Below the pieces are notes generated by a model, which searched no databases, was not told where the DNA came from, and was given only the letters and a program-made list of their open reading frames with translations. A stretch of 64,000 nt of DNA from an uncultured Alistipes sp. (GTDB lineage Bacteria; Bacteroidota; Bacteroidia; Bacteroidales; Rikenellaceae): the NCBI RefSeq assembly GCF_949296715.1, contig NZ_CASFQD010000025.1, forward strand, positions 113,287 through 177,286, given 5' to 3'. Position 1 is the stretch's first letter; each line of letters starts with the position of its first letter. The translations under genes were made by a program, and so were the position numbers. Positions 44,663 to 54,764 of this stretch are shown one piece after another.

Positions 44663-44936
44663 GTCGGAGCCCCGGATTCGGGGCCCGGACGTTGGGTTGA
44701 CCCGCATGCCGTCGGCGGCGGGCCGTTAATGGGAAACAGAAAATCCGCGGGTCGGGAGCGTTCATACGGGACACATTTCCCGAGGCGGCGGATCGAACCG
44801 GAAAGCCCCGCGTGGCGGGGTCGGCGGAAGAGGGCGTCCGAAGGGGCGCCTGCGCATGCGGAACCTGCCCGGTGCGGGAGATGCCTTCCGGCCGGATGTA
44901 CGGAACAAGAGGTTTTATTAAAAATAACAAACGACT
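44663..44936 (+). promoter_or_regulatory. Long GC-rich leader of pckA, candidate structured RNA
   Basis: About 275 bases between the promoter and the ATG, with no open frame that looks coding. It contains GC hairpins such as CCCCGGATTCGGGG (about 44671-44684) and CCCCGCGTGGCGGGG, and ends in an A-rich, unstructured run before the start. The fold cannot be computed here. I do not recognise a known riboswitch. Confidence 0.4.
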
Positions 44937-46541
<1,605 letters not shown>

Positions 46542-46599
46542 TATCCGCATGACGGCGGGGCGCCGTCCATCGGATGCGCCGCTCCTGCCGTTTTGATCG

Positions 46600-46638
46600 A
46601 CGGAGCCGTGACCCATCGGGTCGCGGCTCCGTTTTTTG
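46600..46638 (+). terminator. Terminator of pckA
   Basis: A 15-bp stem (46600-46614 with 46618-46632, one G-U pair) followed by TTTTTG. Confidence 0.9.
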
Positions 46639-46647
46639 TTTTTGTCT

Positions 46648-46717
46648 CCGCCCCGTGGTTTCCGCCCCGTGGTTTCCGCCCCGTGGTTCCCGTCCCGTGA
46701 TCTCCGTCCCGTGGTTT
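46648..46717. repeat. 14-bp tandem repeat, five copies
   Basis: Five head-to-tail units at 46648, 46662, 46676, 46690 and 46704, of type CCGCCCCGTGGTTT or CCGTCCCGTGATCT, plus a partial sixth. The array begins 10 bases after the pckA terminator. The period equals that of the array near 23.0 kb, but the sequence is unrelated. Confidence 0.85.
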
Positions 46718-47077
46718 CCGCACTGTTTTTTTGCGGGCCACTGCGGCGGCAGGGCGGCCGGTGCCGGAAAGCGGATGCGCCCGGCTGGAATACACGTGTG
46801 TAGGAATTGGTTTTTGCCTCCGGAGCCTGTTAGCGTAAAAAGAAATTGTTTGGAGAACGCTCATAATCGCGGCGTAAGCGCGGTGGAGCGGGTGATACGG
46901 AAAGAGGGTTCGCGTTAAAAATACGGCAAGTTTGGTTTTTCGGGGGTATATGCGTAATTTTACAAACGTAACCTGAAACCGCAACCATGTCCATCCAGAT
47001 GAACCAATCGCTGTCGGTTCCGGTTCGGGCTTGTGTAACGATTCCACTGGCTGCGAAACCCGAAGAAACGAATTGAT
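46718..47077. other. Intergenic region before the GH29 gene
   Basis: About 360 bases with no convincing gene. A possible promoter of the fucosidase gene is TTTGG near 46930 (-33) with TAATTTTA near 46954 (-7), which would give a leader of about 115 bases. Nothing else is recognisable. Confidence 0.35.
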
Positions 47078-49156
47078 ATGAAACTTTCCGACATCCTGAC
47101 AACGCTCTGCTGCGCGGCCGTCGTGACGGCCTGCCAGACCCCGCCTCCCGCGGCGTTCGGCCCCGTGCCTACGCCCGAGCAAGTCGCCTGGCAGCGCATG
47201 GAGACCAACCTGTTCGTCCATTTCGGCCCCAACACCTACACCGAATCGGAGTGGGGCAAGGGCACCGAGAGCGTCGACCTTTTCCAGCCGACGGCACTCG
47301 ACTGCCGCCAGTGGGCCGCCATCGCCTCGGCTGCCGGCATGAAGGGCATCATCCTCACGGCGAAGCACCACGACGGCTTCTGCCTCTGGCCCAATCCGGC
47401 CAGCAGCCACACCGTGGCCCAGAGCTCCTGGCGCGACGGCAAGGGCGACGTGCTGCGCGAACTCTCGGAGGCGTGCCGCGAGGAGGGCCTGAAGTTCGGC
47501 GTTTACATCTCGCCCTGGGACCGCAACGACCCGACCTACGGCACGCCCGACTACAACGAGGCCTTCGTCGCGACGCTCCGCAGTGCGTTGGGCAGCTATG
47601 GCGAGGTCTTCGAACAGTGGTTCGACGGCGCCTGCGGTGAAGGCCCCAACGGCAAGCGGCAGGTCTACGACTGGAAACGCTACCACGAGACCGTCTACGC
47701 CTGCCAGCCCGGTGCGGTGATCTTCAGCGACGTGGGCCCCGGCTGCCGCTGGGTCGGCAACGAGGCGGGATTTGCAGGCCGCACCTGCTGGTCGCGTCTC
47801 GACACGACGGGCTTTGCTCCCGGCAAGTCGCCCGCACTCGATACGCTCAACTGCGGCAACATGCTCGGCGAGGCGTGGGTTCCTTCCGAAACCGATGTCT
47901 CGATCCGTCCGGGATGGTTCTACCGCGCCTCCGAGGACGGGCAGGTCAAGTCGCTTGCCGAGCTGCTGACGATCTACTACAACAGCGTGGGACGCAACTC
48001 GCTGCTGCTGCTCAACGTGCCGGCCGACAAGCGGGGCCTGATCTGCGCGGTCGACTCGGCGCGCCTGATGGAATTCCGCGCCGCGCTGGATGAAATCTTC
48101 GCCACGGACCTCGCGCAGGGCGCCCGCATCGAGGCGTCCGACGTGCGCGGCCGCGGCTACGGAGCCGAAAATCTGCTCGACGACGATTACGACAGCTGTT
48201 GGGCGACGGCGGACGACGTGCTGAACGCGACGTTTACGCTGCACTTCCCCGAGGAGCGGACCTTCAACCGCGTGATGCTGCAGGAGTACATCCCGCTCGG
48301 GCAGCGCATCGCCGCCTTCCGCATCGAGACGCTCGATGATGACGGCGCGTGGCGCGAGGCGGCCCGCGAGACGACCGTCGGCTACAAGCGCATCGTGCGC
48401 ATCGACCGCGTGACGACCTGCGGCCTGCGCGTGGTGATCGACCGCTCGCTGGCGGCACCCGTGCTCAACCGCCTGGCGCTTTATGACGACCGCGTCTTCA
48501 TCGAAGCCCCCGCGGCGCTGCGCGACAAGCAGGGGCGCGTGACCCTCACGGCCGCGGAGCCCGGTGAGATCTATTATACGCTCGACGGCTCGCAGCCCAC
48601 GACCGCCTCGGCACGCTACGCGGAGCCCTTCACCGTGACGGGCCCGTGCCGCCTGGCCGCCATCGTCGTCTCCGAAGGGCGCACGAGCGCCCCGGCACGC
48701 TGGGACTGGGACCTTGCACCGCGCGGCTTCCGTGTCGTGGAGCCCGCTTCGGCCGCCGGAGCAGTCGACGGCCTTCCGGACAACGGCGACGAGACCTGCA
48801 GCCGCGGCGCCCGGCTCGCCGGGGGCGAGACGCTCACGGTCGACCTGGGCCGCACGCTGCCGCTCACGGGATTCTTCTACGAACCCCTGCTCGCGGGGCG
48901 TGGCGGCTGCCTGATTGCCTATGATCTGGCCGTCAGCACCGATGCGAAACATTGGACGACGCTGCGGGAGAACGCCTCCTTCGACAACATCGTCAACAAT
49001 CCGATCCGCCGCACCGTCGGATTCGGCCGGACGGTCGGGGCACGCTACGTGCGGCTTGTGCCTCGCCGCACGCAGTCCGGCGAGGAATATGGCGTGGGTG
49101 AGTTCGGCGTGCTGACCGACCGCAGCCGCATCCCTTACGTCTCGGCGGAAGAGTGA
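47078..49156 (+). CDS. Alpha-L-fucosidase, GH29, multidomain lipoprotein
   Basis: A 692-residue exported lipoprotein (lipobox VVTAC, Cys19). The GH29 barrel (about 30-340) shows NLFVHFGPNTYTESEW, LTAKHHDGFCLW and the nucleophile Asp183 in EQWFDGA. It is of the exo-type B group by its short active-site loops (inference). It is followed by a discoidin/F5-8C-like carbohydrate-binding domain (about 350-480), a chitobiase-type beta sandwich (YTLDGSQPTTASARY) and a second discoidin-like domain (about 555-690). It probably removes fucose from mucin or milk-type glycans outside the cell. It stands alone, without SusC/D partners. Confidence 0.92.
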   Translation: MKLSDILTTLCCAAVVTACQTPPPAAFGPVPTPEQVAWQRMETNLFVHFGPNTYTESEWGKGTESVDLFQPTALDCRQWAAIASAAGMKGIILTAKHHDGFCLWPNPASSHTVAQSSWRDGKGDVLRELSEACREEGLKFGVYISPWDRNDPTYGTPDYNEAFVATLRSALGSYGEVFEQWFDGACGEGPNGKRQVYDWKRYHETVYACQPGAVIFSDVGPGCRWVGNEAGFAGRTCWSRLDTTGFAPGKSPALDTLNCGNMLGEAWVPSETDVSIRPGWFYRASEDGQVKSLAELLTIYYNSVGRNSLLLLNVPADKRGLICAVDSARLMEFRAALDEIFATDLAQGARIEASDVRGRGYGAENLLDDDYDSCWATADDVLNATFTLHFPEERTFNRVMLQEYIPLGQRIAAFRIETLDDDGAWREAARETTVGYKRIVRIDRVTTCGLRVVIDRSLAAPVLNRLALYDDRVFIEAPAALRDKQGRVTLTAAEPGEIYYTLDGSQPTTASARYAEPFTVTGPCRLAAIVVSEGRTSAPARWDWDLAPRGFRVVEPASAAGAVDGLPDNGDETCSRGARLAGGETLTVDLGRTLPLTGFFYEPLLAGRGGCLIAYDLAVSTDAKHWTTLRENASFDNIVNNPIRRTVGFGRTVGARYVRLVPRRTQSGEEYGVGEFGVLTDRSRIPYVSAEE

Positions 49157-49275
49157 TGCCGCGTTGGCCGTCTGCCCGGATTGCGGCCGGACCTTCTCCG
49201 ATGGGGGTTGTGAAGGTGCAGAACCGATGGAATCGGTTGCGCCGCCTCCCTTTCAGGTTCCCTGCGTTTTTTGTG

Positions 49276-49307
49276 ACGGGAGCCTGCCGAAACCGGCAGG
49301 CTCCCGT
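49276..49307. terminator. Convergent hairpin between the GH29 and GH5 genes
   Basis: A perfect 14-bp stem (49276-49289 with 49294-49307) and a four-base loop. The T-run is short on both sides (TTTG on plus), so it may act as a weak bidirectional terminator. Confidence 0.6.
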
Positions 49308-49333
49308 TTGCGTATGCCGTTCGGGTCGGCGGA

Positions 49334-50644
49334 TCAGTGCGGCAGGCGCCGTGCGGCGTCGCGCAGCAAGGCGACCGTCGTGTCGTCGTTGAAGACCGAG
49401 TAGAGCCCCTGCGGCTCCTGCGCCGGGTCGCCGCAGCAGGGATCGCCCGGCTGCCAGTCGCGGTGTGCGGGCTGCGCCTCGCCGCCCCAGGCCCAGCAGT
49501 TGACACCGGCCAGCAGCCCGCCCTCCGTCGCCGAGGCCTGCAGCCGGTCGAGCAGGGCGGCGTAGTAGCGGTCGCGCAGCGTCGTCGGCGTGCCCCGCCC
49601 GAAGCGGCAGTCGTCGCGCGGGAAGCCGAACTCCTCGATCACCACGGGCTTGCGGAGCCGTTCGGCGATGGCCAGGTGCCGGTCGATGTAACGGTCGGTC
49701 TCCGCGAGGGCGTTGTCCATCCCCTCGGCCAGATGCTCCTTGTCGACCCACTGCCAGTTGCTCGGCCAGATGTGGAGGTTGAGGTAGCCGATCTCCGGGA
49801 AGGCGTGGATGCGCTCGGTGAGTGCTTCGTTGCCCTCGCAGCCGACGATGCCCTCCGATCCCGTGGAGATCAGGTGGTTGGGGTCGAGCGAACGGATCAG
49901 CCGGGCCGTTTCCCCGATCCACTCGGCGAAGGCTTCGTGGTTCTCTTCCCCGAAGGGGCGCGGCTCGTTGCAGATCTGCCACGAGAAGATCGCCGGGTCG
50001 TCGACGTAGCGGACACCCGTGTAGCGGTTCGTGCGCCCCACGATGAAACGCACGTGGTCGGCATAGAGCGCCCGGGCCCGGGCGTTGGGGATGAACTGCG
50101 AGACATACTCCACGTAGGCGCGGTAGCCGTCGACGGCCGGGATGGCCGCCTCGCCCGCCCCGGCCCAGGCGAGGTATTGCGAGTAGCCGCCCGACCACTC
50201 CCACGAGTTGGTCAGGTAGAGCACCGCCTTCATGCCGCGCAGCGCCAGCTGCTGCATGAAGTAGTCGAGCCCGTCGAGCAGCGCGTCGTCGTACTCCCCG
50301 GGTGCGGGCTGGAGGATCGGGGCTATTTTGGAAGGAACGCCTCCGGGGCCCTCGGCGCCGACCAGTACGCGCAGGTTCTTCAGGCCGCAGGCAGCCAGCG
50401 TGTCCAGCTCGCGCCCGAGGCGGGCGCGGTCGCCGCCGGGCCCTTCGGAGCCGAGGATCGGTCCGTACCAGAAGTTGGTGCCGACGAAGTAGCAGGGCTC
50501 GTTCCCGAGCACGAAGCGCCCCTCTTCGACCCGCACGAAGTCGGCGGGGGAGGGGGATGCGGCGGAGCCGCAGGAGGTCAGCATGGCGCAGCAGGCGAAG
50601 AGCCCGAGCAGGGGGCTTGCGAGTTCGGCGGTCAGGTGTCTCAT
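49334..50644 (-). CDS. GH5 glycoside hydrolase, probable beta-mannanase, lipoprotein
   Basis: A 436-residue exported lipoprotein (lipobox MLTSC). The GH5 barrel has FVGTNFWYG, LTNSWEWSGG, the acid/base Glu227 in ICNEPR, HIWPSNW and the nucleophile Glu338 in IEEFGFPRDD. The layout resembles subfamily GH5_7 endo-beta-1,4-mannanases; the subfamily call is by eye. The start at 50644 begins the signal peptide, and a TATCTTTA box lies at 50692-50699. It is convergent with the fucosidase gene and probably regulated separately. Confidence 0.85.
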   Translation of the reverse strand: MRHLTAELASPLLGLFACCAMLTSCGSAASPSPADFVRVEEGRFVLGNEPCYFVGTNFWYGPILGSEGPGGDRARLGRELDTLAACGLKNLRVLVGAEGPGGVPSKIAPILQPAPGEYDDALLDGLDYFMQQLALRGMKAVLYLTNSWEWSGGYSQYLAWAGAGEAAIPAVDGYRAYVEYVSQFIPNARARALYADHVRFIVGRTNRYTGVRYVDDPAIFSWQICNEPRPFGEENHEAFAEWIGETARLIRSLDPNHLISTGSEGIVGCEGNEALTERIHAFPEIGYLNLHIWPSNWQWVDKEHLAEGMDNALAETDRYIDRHLAIAERLRKPVVIEEFGFPRDDCRFGRGTPTTLRDRYYAALLDRLQASATEGGLLAGVNCWAWGGEAQPAHRDWQPGDPCCGDPAQEPQGLYSVFNDDTTVALLRDAARRLPH

Positions 50645-50691
50645 TGCATTCGGATTTGGGTTCTGCGTCCGCGGATGCGGCGCGGACCCGA

Positions 50692-50699
50692 TAAAGATA
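50692..50699 (-). promoter_or_regulatory. -7-like box of the GH5 gene
   Basis: TATCTTTA on the minus strand, 47 bases before the ATG at 50644. Confidence 0.5.
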
Positions 50700-50856
50700 G
50701 GAAAAATTTGCCGTTCCGCTCCGCCCGGCATGCCTTTTTTGCATTTCCGGTGGTTCGGATGCCCTTCCGGTCCCTCTTTTCCGGCTCGGAAAGGCGGTCG
50801 GATAAAAAAAATGCGGACCGGATGCCGGATTTTAGATTCCTTTCAGAATTATGCCC

Positions 50857-50864
50857 GACCTTTG
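50857..50864 (+). promoter_or_regulatory. -7-like box of the PepSY-like gene
   Basis: GACCTTTG, one mismatch from consensus, 52 bases before the ATG at 50917. Confidence 0.45.
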
Positions 50865-50916
50865 CACTGTGACAAGAACGAAAACGACAAATACAAACTC
50901 AAAAAACAACACGACC

Positions 50917-51354
50917 ATGAAAAAGACCATTATCGCCGCAGCCCTGCTGCTTGCCGGAATTTCGACCGCCTTTGCCGGAAACGACCGTCCCATCTCGCTG
51001 GACCGCCTGCCCGCCGCGGCGCAGACCTTCCTGAAGAGCCACTTTGCGGAGCTGACCTTCGCCTATGCCGTCGAGGACCCGCAGTTCATCGGTTCGGAGT
51101 ACGAGGTGACCTATACGGACCGCACCGAGGTGGAGTTCGATTCGGACGGGGCCTGGACCTCCGTGGAGCGCAAGTATGCGGCCGTGCCCGCGGACATCGT
51201 GCCGGAGCAGATCAAGGGTTATGTCGCCAAGACCTTCCCGAACCAGACCGTCTGCAAGATCGAGCGCAAGCGCTACTCGTGGGAGATCGAGCTCTCGAAC
51301 GGACTGGAGATTGAGTTCGACAAGCAGTTCAACGTGACGGACATCGACGACTGA
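50917..51354 (+). CDS. PepSY-like periplasmic protein
   Basis: A 145-residue protein with a signal peptide (MKKTIIAAALLLAGISTAFA) and two PepSY-like units: LPAAAQTFLKSHF...YEVTYTDRTEVEFDSDGAW and VPEQIKGYVAKTFPNQ...YSWEIELSNGLEIEFD. This is the BLIP-fold-like PF11396 type common in Bacteroidetes. The function is unknown; PepSY domains often inhibit proteases or bind ligands. It is a single gene with a strong terminator. Confidence 0.85.
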   Translation: MKKTIIAAALLLAGISTAFAGNDRPISLDRLPAAAQTFLKSHFAELTFAYAVEDPQFIGSEYEVTYTDRTEVEFDSDGAWTSVERKYAAVPADIVPEQIKGYVAKTFPNQTVCKIERKRYSWEIELSNGLEIEFDKQFNVTDIDD

Positions 51355-51374
51355 CGCCCCGGCGCCGACAAAAC

Positions 51375-51414
51375 GAAATCCCGGATTTCCAGCAGTGGAA
51401 ATCCGGGATTTTTG
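51375..51414. terminator. Bidirectional terminator
   Basis: A perfect 15-bp stem (51376-51390 with 51397-51411) with TTTTTG on plus and CGTTTTG on minus. It ends the PepSY-like gene and the convergent lysS-tpiA operon. Confidence 0.9.
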
Positions 51415-51477
51415 TATCCGGACGGTCCTTTGCGGAGCTGCACGTACAACCCGCCGGACCGCTGTGTCGGGTGCGGA

Positions 51478-52590
51478 CTACTTCGCGAAGCCCTTGCCGA
51501 TGGCGAGGAAATCCTCGGCCTTGAGGGCGGCACCGCCGATCAGACCGCCGTCGACATCCTCCTTGGCGAAGATTTCGGCTGCGTTCGACGGCTTGCACGA
51601 ACCGCCGTAGAGGATCGGGCACTCGGCAGCTGCGGCGCCGAACTTGGCGGCCAGCACCTGGCGGATGTAGGCGTGAATCTCCTGTGCCTGGTCGGCCGTG
51701 GCGGTCTTGCCCGTACCGATGGCCCATACGGGCTCGTAGGCGATCACGAGGTTCTTGAACTGCTCCTCCGTGAGGTGGTAGACCACCTCCTCGATCTGGG
51801 CCTTCACCACGTCGAAGTGCTTGCCGGCCTCGCGCTCGGCGAGGTTCTCGCCCACGCAGTAGATCGGCGTCAGGTGGTTGGCATAGGCCTGCTCCATCTT
51901 CTTGTTGAGCGTCTCGGAGGTCTCGCCGTAGTACTGGCGGCGCTCCGAGTGGCCGAGGATCACGTACTTGCAGCCCAGGGCGGCGATCATCGACGCGGCG
52001 ACCTCACCCGTGTAGGCACCCTTGGCCTCGGCGGCGCAGTTCTGTGCTCCGAGCTCGATGTCCGAGCCCTTCAGCGCCTCGGCCACCAGGGCGAAGTGGG
52101 TGAACGGCGGGCATACGATGAAGTTCACGCACGAGCAAACCTCCTGACGGCCTGCCACGACTCCTTTGGCGAGTTCGACTCCTTCGGCGGGAAGCGTATT
52201 CATCTTCCAGTTGCCGGCTACGATTTTCTTTCTCATGTTCGGTTTGTTTTTATAAAAGATGTCATAAAAAACTGCAACGATCAGCGCCCAGAGAAACACC
52301 ACCTGCAGCGTAGTGAGCAGATGTCCCGTGCGGGTCGTCTCCGTGCGCCCGATGAGGGGCATGGCGAGGAAGACCAGGTAACAGAGCACCGTGAACGCGG
52401 CCTGCGCGTTCCGTGTCATGCGCTTCGCGACGCCGAGGGCGACATAGCCCCATGCCGCGCCGCAGCCCAGTGCGGCGATCCAGCGCCAGACGGGGGCCTG
52501 CACGACGCCCGCAAGCGTCAGCACGTTCAGTGCAACGGCCGCGGCGATGAGCGCCGCATGCAGCAGTTTGCCTTCTCTTCCGGGTGCCAT
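51478..52590 (-). CDS. tpiA: Triosephosphate isomerase with N-terminal four-helix membrane domain
   Basis: One open frame of 370 codons. Residues 1-118 hold four hydrophobic segments (about 8-30, 34-52, 64-80 and 90-110) and end in FYDIFYKNKPN. From Met119 the frame runs without a stop into a complete triosephosphate isomerase: AGNWKMN, ILGHSERR with the catalytic His, YEPVWAIGTGK with the catalytic Glu, and GGSCKPSNA. The ATG at 52590 lies 13 bases after the lysS stop. Either a membrane-tethered isomerase is made, or a separate soluble isomerase is started at the ATG 52236, or both. I know of no such fusion, and a lost stop codon of an upstream gene is possible. Confidence 0.8.
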   Translation of the reverse strand: MAPGREGKLLHAALIAAAVALNVLTLAGVVQAPVWRWIAALGCGAAWGYVALGVAKRMTRNAQAAFTVLCYLVFLAMPLIGRTETTRTGHLLTTLQVVFLWALIVAVFYDIFYKNKPNMRKKIVAGNWKMNTLPAEGVELAKGVVAGRQEVCSCVNFIVCPPFTHFALVAEALKGSDIELGAQNCAAEAKGAYTGEVAASMIAALGCKYVILGHSERRQYYGETSETLNKKMEQAYANHLTPIYCVGENLAEREAGKHFDVVKAQIEEVVYHLTEEQFKNLVIAYEPVWAIGTGKTATADQAQEIHAYIRQVLAAKFGAAAAECPILYGGSCKPSNAAEIFAKEDVDGGLIGGAALKAEDFLAIGKGFAK

Positions 52591-52603
52591 CCTCCTGCCG
52601 TAT

Positions 52604-54328
52604 TTACTCCCCGGCGCACCACGCCTTGACCTCCTCCATCGAGGGGGCCTTCAGCCCGAGCTTGTTCTTCTTGTTGAAGCCGCACAGGTCGTTGAAGAAC
52701 TTGCCCGGCGCGAGCTTGCGCAGCGACTCGACGGTGATGTAGCCCATCTTCTGGATCACCGGCACCCACTCCTCGGGTACGCCGATGGCGGTGTACTTCT
52801 CCGCGGCATCGGCCACGACCTTCTTTTCGGGGCGCATCGTCGGGAAGAAGAGCACGTCCTGGATTGAGGGCTGGTCGAGCATGAACATCGTCAGCCGGTC
52901 GATGCCCATGCCCATGCCCGAGCAGGTAGGCATGCCGTATTCGAGCGCGCGCACGAAGTCCATGTCGATGAACATCGCCTCGTCGTCGCCCTTTTCCGAG
53001 AGGCGCAGCTGCTCCTGGAAGCGCTCCAGCTGGTCGATCGGGTCGTTCAGCTCCGAGTAGGCGTTGCAGAGCTCCTTGCCGTTGACGAAGAGCTCGAAGC
53101 GCTCCGTCAGGTCGGGGTTCGCGCGGTGGCGCTTGCACAGCGGCGACATCTCGATGGGGTAGTCGCAGACGAACGTCGGCTGGACGAGCTCCTCCTCGCA
53201 GTACTGCCCGAAGATGGCGTCGATGAGCTTGCCCTTGCCCATCGTCTCGTCGGTCTCGACGTTGAGCCGCTTGCAGGCCTCGCGCAGCTGCTCCTCGCTC
53301 TGGCCCGTGATGTCGTAGCCGGTCTTCTCGCGGATGGCGTCGGTCATCGTCAGGCGGCGGAACGGCGCCTTGAACGAAATCTGCCGGCCGCCGATGGTCA
53401 GCTCCGTCGTGCCGTTCACGGCTATGGCCACGCGCTCGAGCAGCTGCTCGGTGAACTCCATCATCCAGAGGTAGTCCTTGTAGGCGACATAGATCTCCAT
53501 GCAGGTGAACTCGGGGTTGTGCGTGCGGTCCATGCCTTCGTTGCGGAAGTTCTTGCCGAACTCGTAGACGCCCTCGAAACCGCCGACGATCAGCCGCTTG
53601 AGGTAGAGCTCCGTGGCGATGCGCATGTAGAAGTCGATGTCCAGGGCGTTGTGGTGCGTGATGAAGGGACGCGCCGACGCGCCGCCCGGAATGGGCTGCA
53701 GGATCGGGGTCTCGACCTCGACGTAGCCCCGCTCGTTGAAGAACTCGCGCATGGTCGAGAGGATGCGGGCGCGCTTAATGAAGACCTCCTTGACCTGCGG
53801 GTTGACCACCAGGTCGACGTAGCGCTGGCGGTAGCGCACCTCCGGGTCGGTGAAGGCGTCGAAGGTCTGTCCGTCCTTCTCCTTGACGACGGGCAGCGGG
53901 CGGATCGACTTCGAGAGCACGGTCAGCGCACGGCAGTGCACCGACAGCTCGCCGGTGTTCGTATGGAAGGCGAAGCCCTCGACGCCCACGAAGTCGCCGA
54001 TGTCGAGCAGCTTCTTGAAGACCGTGTTGTAGAGCGTCGGGTCGCCTTCGGGGCAGATGTCGTCGCGGCGGACGTAGACCTGGATGCGGCCCGTGTGGTC
54101 CTGCAGCTCGAAGAACGAGGCGCTGCCCATGATGCGGCGCGACATGATGCGGCCGGCGATGCGCACCTGCTGGTAGTTGCCCTTCGCCTCGTCGTAGTTT
54201 TCGGCGATTTCACGGGCTGTGGCCGTTACGTCGTAACGTGCTGCGGGGTAGGGGTTTATGCCCAGATCGCGCAGGGCCTGGAGCGACCGTCTGCGCAACT
54301 GTTCCTGTTCACTGAGTTCGATAGCCAT
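52604..54328 (-). CDS. lysS: Lysyl-tRNA synthetase, class II
   Basis: A 574-residue class IIb synthetase. An N-terminal anticodon-binding OB fold (RIAGRIMSRRIMGSASFFELQD) is followed by motif 2 (YEFGKNFRNEGMDRTHNPEFT) and motif 3 (GMGMGIDRLTMF). After the usual end (VLFFPTMRPEKK) about 75 further residues follow, with a helix-hairpin-helix-like stretch (VQKMGYITVESLRKLAPGKF), an extension I recall from other Bacteroidetes LysRS. It is the first gene of the lysS-tpiA operon. Confidence 0.96.
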   Translation of the reverse strand: MAIELSEQEQLRRRSLQALRDLGINPYPAARYDVTATAREIAENYDEAKGNYQQVRIAGRIMSRRIMGSASFFELQDHTGRIQVYVRRDDICPEGDPTLYNTVFKKLLDIGDFVGVEGFAFHTNTGELSVHCRALTVLSKSIRPLPVVKEKDGQTFDAFTDPEVRYRQRYVDLVVNPQVKEVFIKRARILSTMREFFNERGYVEVETPILQPIPGGASARPFITHHNALDIDFYMRIATELYLKRLIVGGFEGVYEFGKNFRNEGMDRTHNPEFTCMEIYVAYKDYLWMMEFTEQLLERVAIAVNGTTELTIGGRQISFKAPFRRLTMTDAIREKTGYDITGQSEEQLREACKRLNVETDETMGKGKLIDAIFGQYCEEELVQPTFVCDYPIEMSPLCKRHRANPDLTERFELFVNGKELCNAYSELNDPIDQLERFQEQLRLSEKGDDEAMFIDMDFVRALEYGMPTCSGMGMGIDRLTMFMLDQPSIQDVLFFPTMRPEKKVVADAAEKYTAIGVPEEWVPVIQKMGYITVESLRKLAPGKFFNDLCGFNKKNKLGLKAPSMEEVKAWCAGE

Positions 54329-54363
54329 ATAGTCTCTTTTTTGATATTTCGTATTGATCCGTG

Positions 54364-54371
54364 CAAAGGTA
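54364..54371 (-). promoter_or_regulatory. -7 box of lysS
   Basis: TACCTTTG on the minus strand, 35 bases before the ATG at 54328. Confidence 0.7.
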
Positions 54372-54475
54372 ATAATTTTCCGGGGATTTTCGTCCCCGCG
54401 GCTGCGGCGAATCGCTTATATACCGTTTGCAAAAGAATATGTACGATCTGAAAAACGACGGCAGGACGGTGCGCC

Positions 54476-54483
54476 TACCTTTG
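54476..54483 (+). promoter_or_regulatory. -7 box of a small membrane protein gene
   Basis: TACCTTTG, 24 bases before the ATG at 54508. Confidence 0.6.
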
Positions 54484-54507
54484 CAGCACACCATAAGCAA
54501 TCAGCCC

Positions 54508-54726
54508 ATGAAACAGACGCTGCACCATCCTTTCGCCCTGCCGCAACGCGGCACGTTGCGTGTCGCCGCACTGCTGTTGACGGCTGTCGTCGTCCTGCTG
54601 CTCGTCTCCGTGCTCGCCATAGCCTGTACGGACGGTGCTTCGGACGGCAGCCGCTGCGGCACGGCCTCTTCCGGATACTCCCTTGCCGGTGACGCCGTGT
54701 CCGCCCCGTCCGGGAGCGGGTGCTGA
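54508..54726 (+). CDS. Small single-helix membrane protein, function unknown
   Basis: A 72-residue protein: a basic N-terminus, one strong hydrophobic helix (about residues 19-41, VAALLLTAVVVLLLVSVLAIA), then a Cys at position 42 and a Ser/Gly-rich tail with two more cysteines. The helix could be a signal anchor or a lipoprotein signal (LAIAC). The promoter box just upstream supports a real gene and the start at 54508 rather than 54427. No family is recognised. Confidence 0.5.
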   Translation: MKQTLHHPFALPQRGTLRVAALLLTAVVVLLLVSVLAIACTDGASDGSRCGTASSGYSLAGDAVSAPSGSGC

Positions 54727-54764
54727 TCCCGCACGGCGGCGATGAACGAAAACGGGGTGCTGCG

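Noticed and set aside
44720..44810. TTAATGGGAAACAG and later GGAAAGCC blocks in the pckA leader resembling pieces of a cobalamin riboswitch
   Set aside because: The order and spacing of the B12-box core are not present and the gene is not a usual B12 target; kept only as an unassigned structured leader.
47078..50644. A polysaccharide utilisation locus formed by the GH29 and GH5 genes
   Set aside because: The genes are convergent with separate promoters, target different glycans, and no SusC/SusD-like pair or sensor lies next to them.
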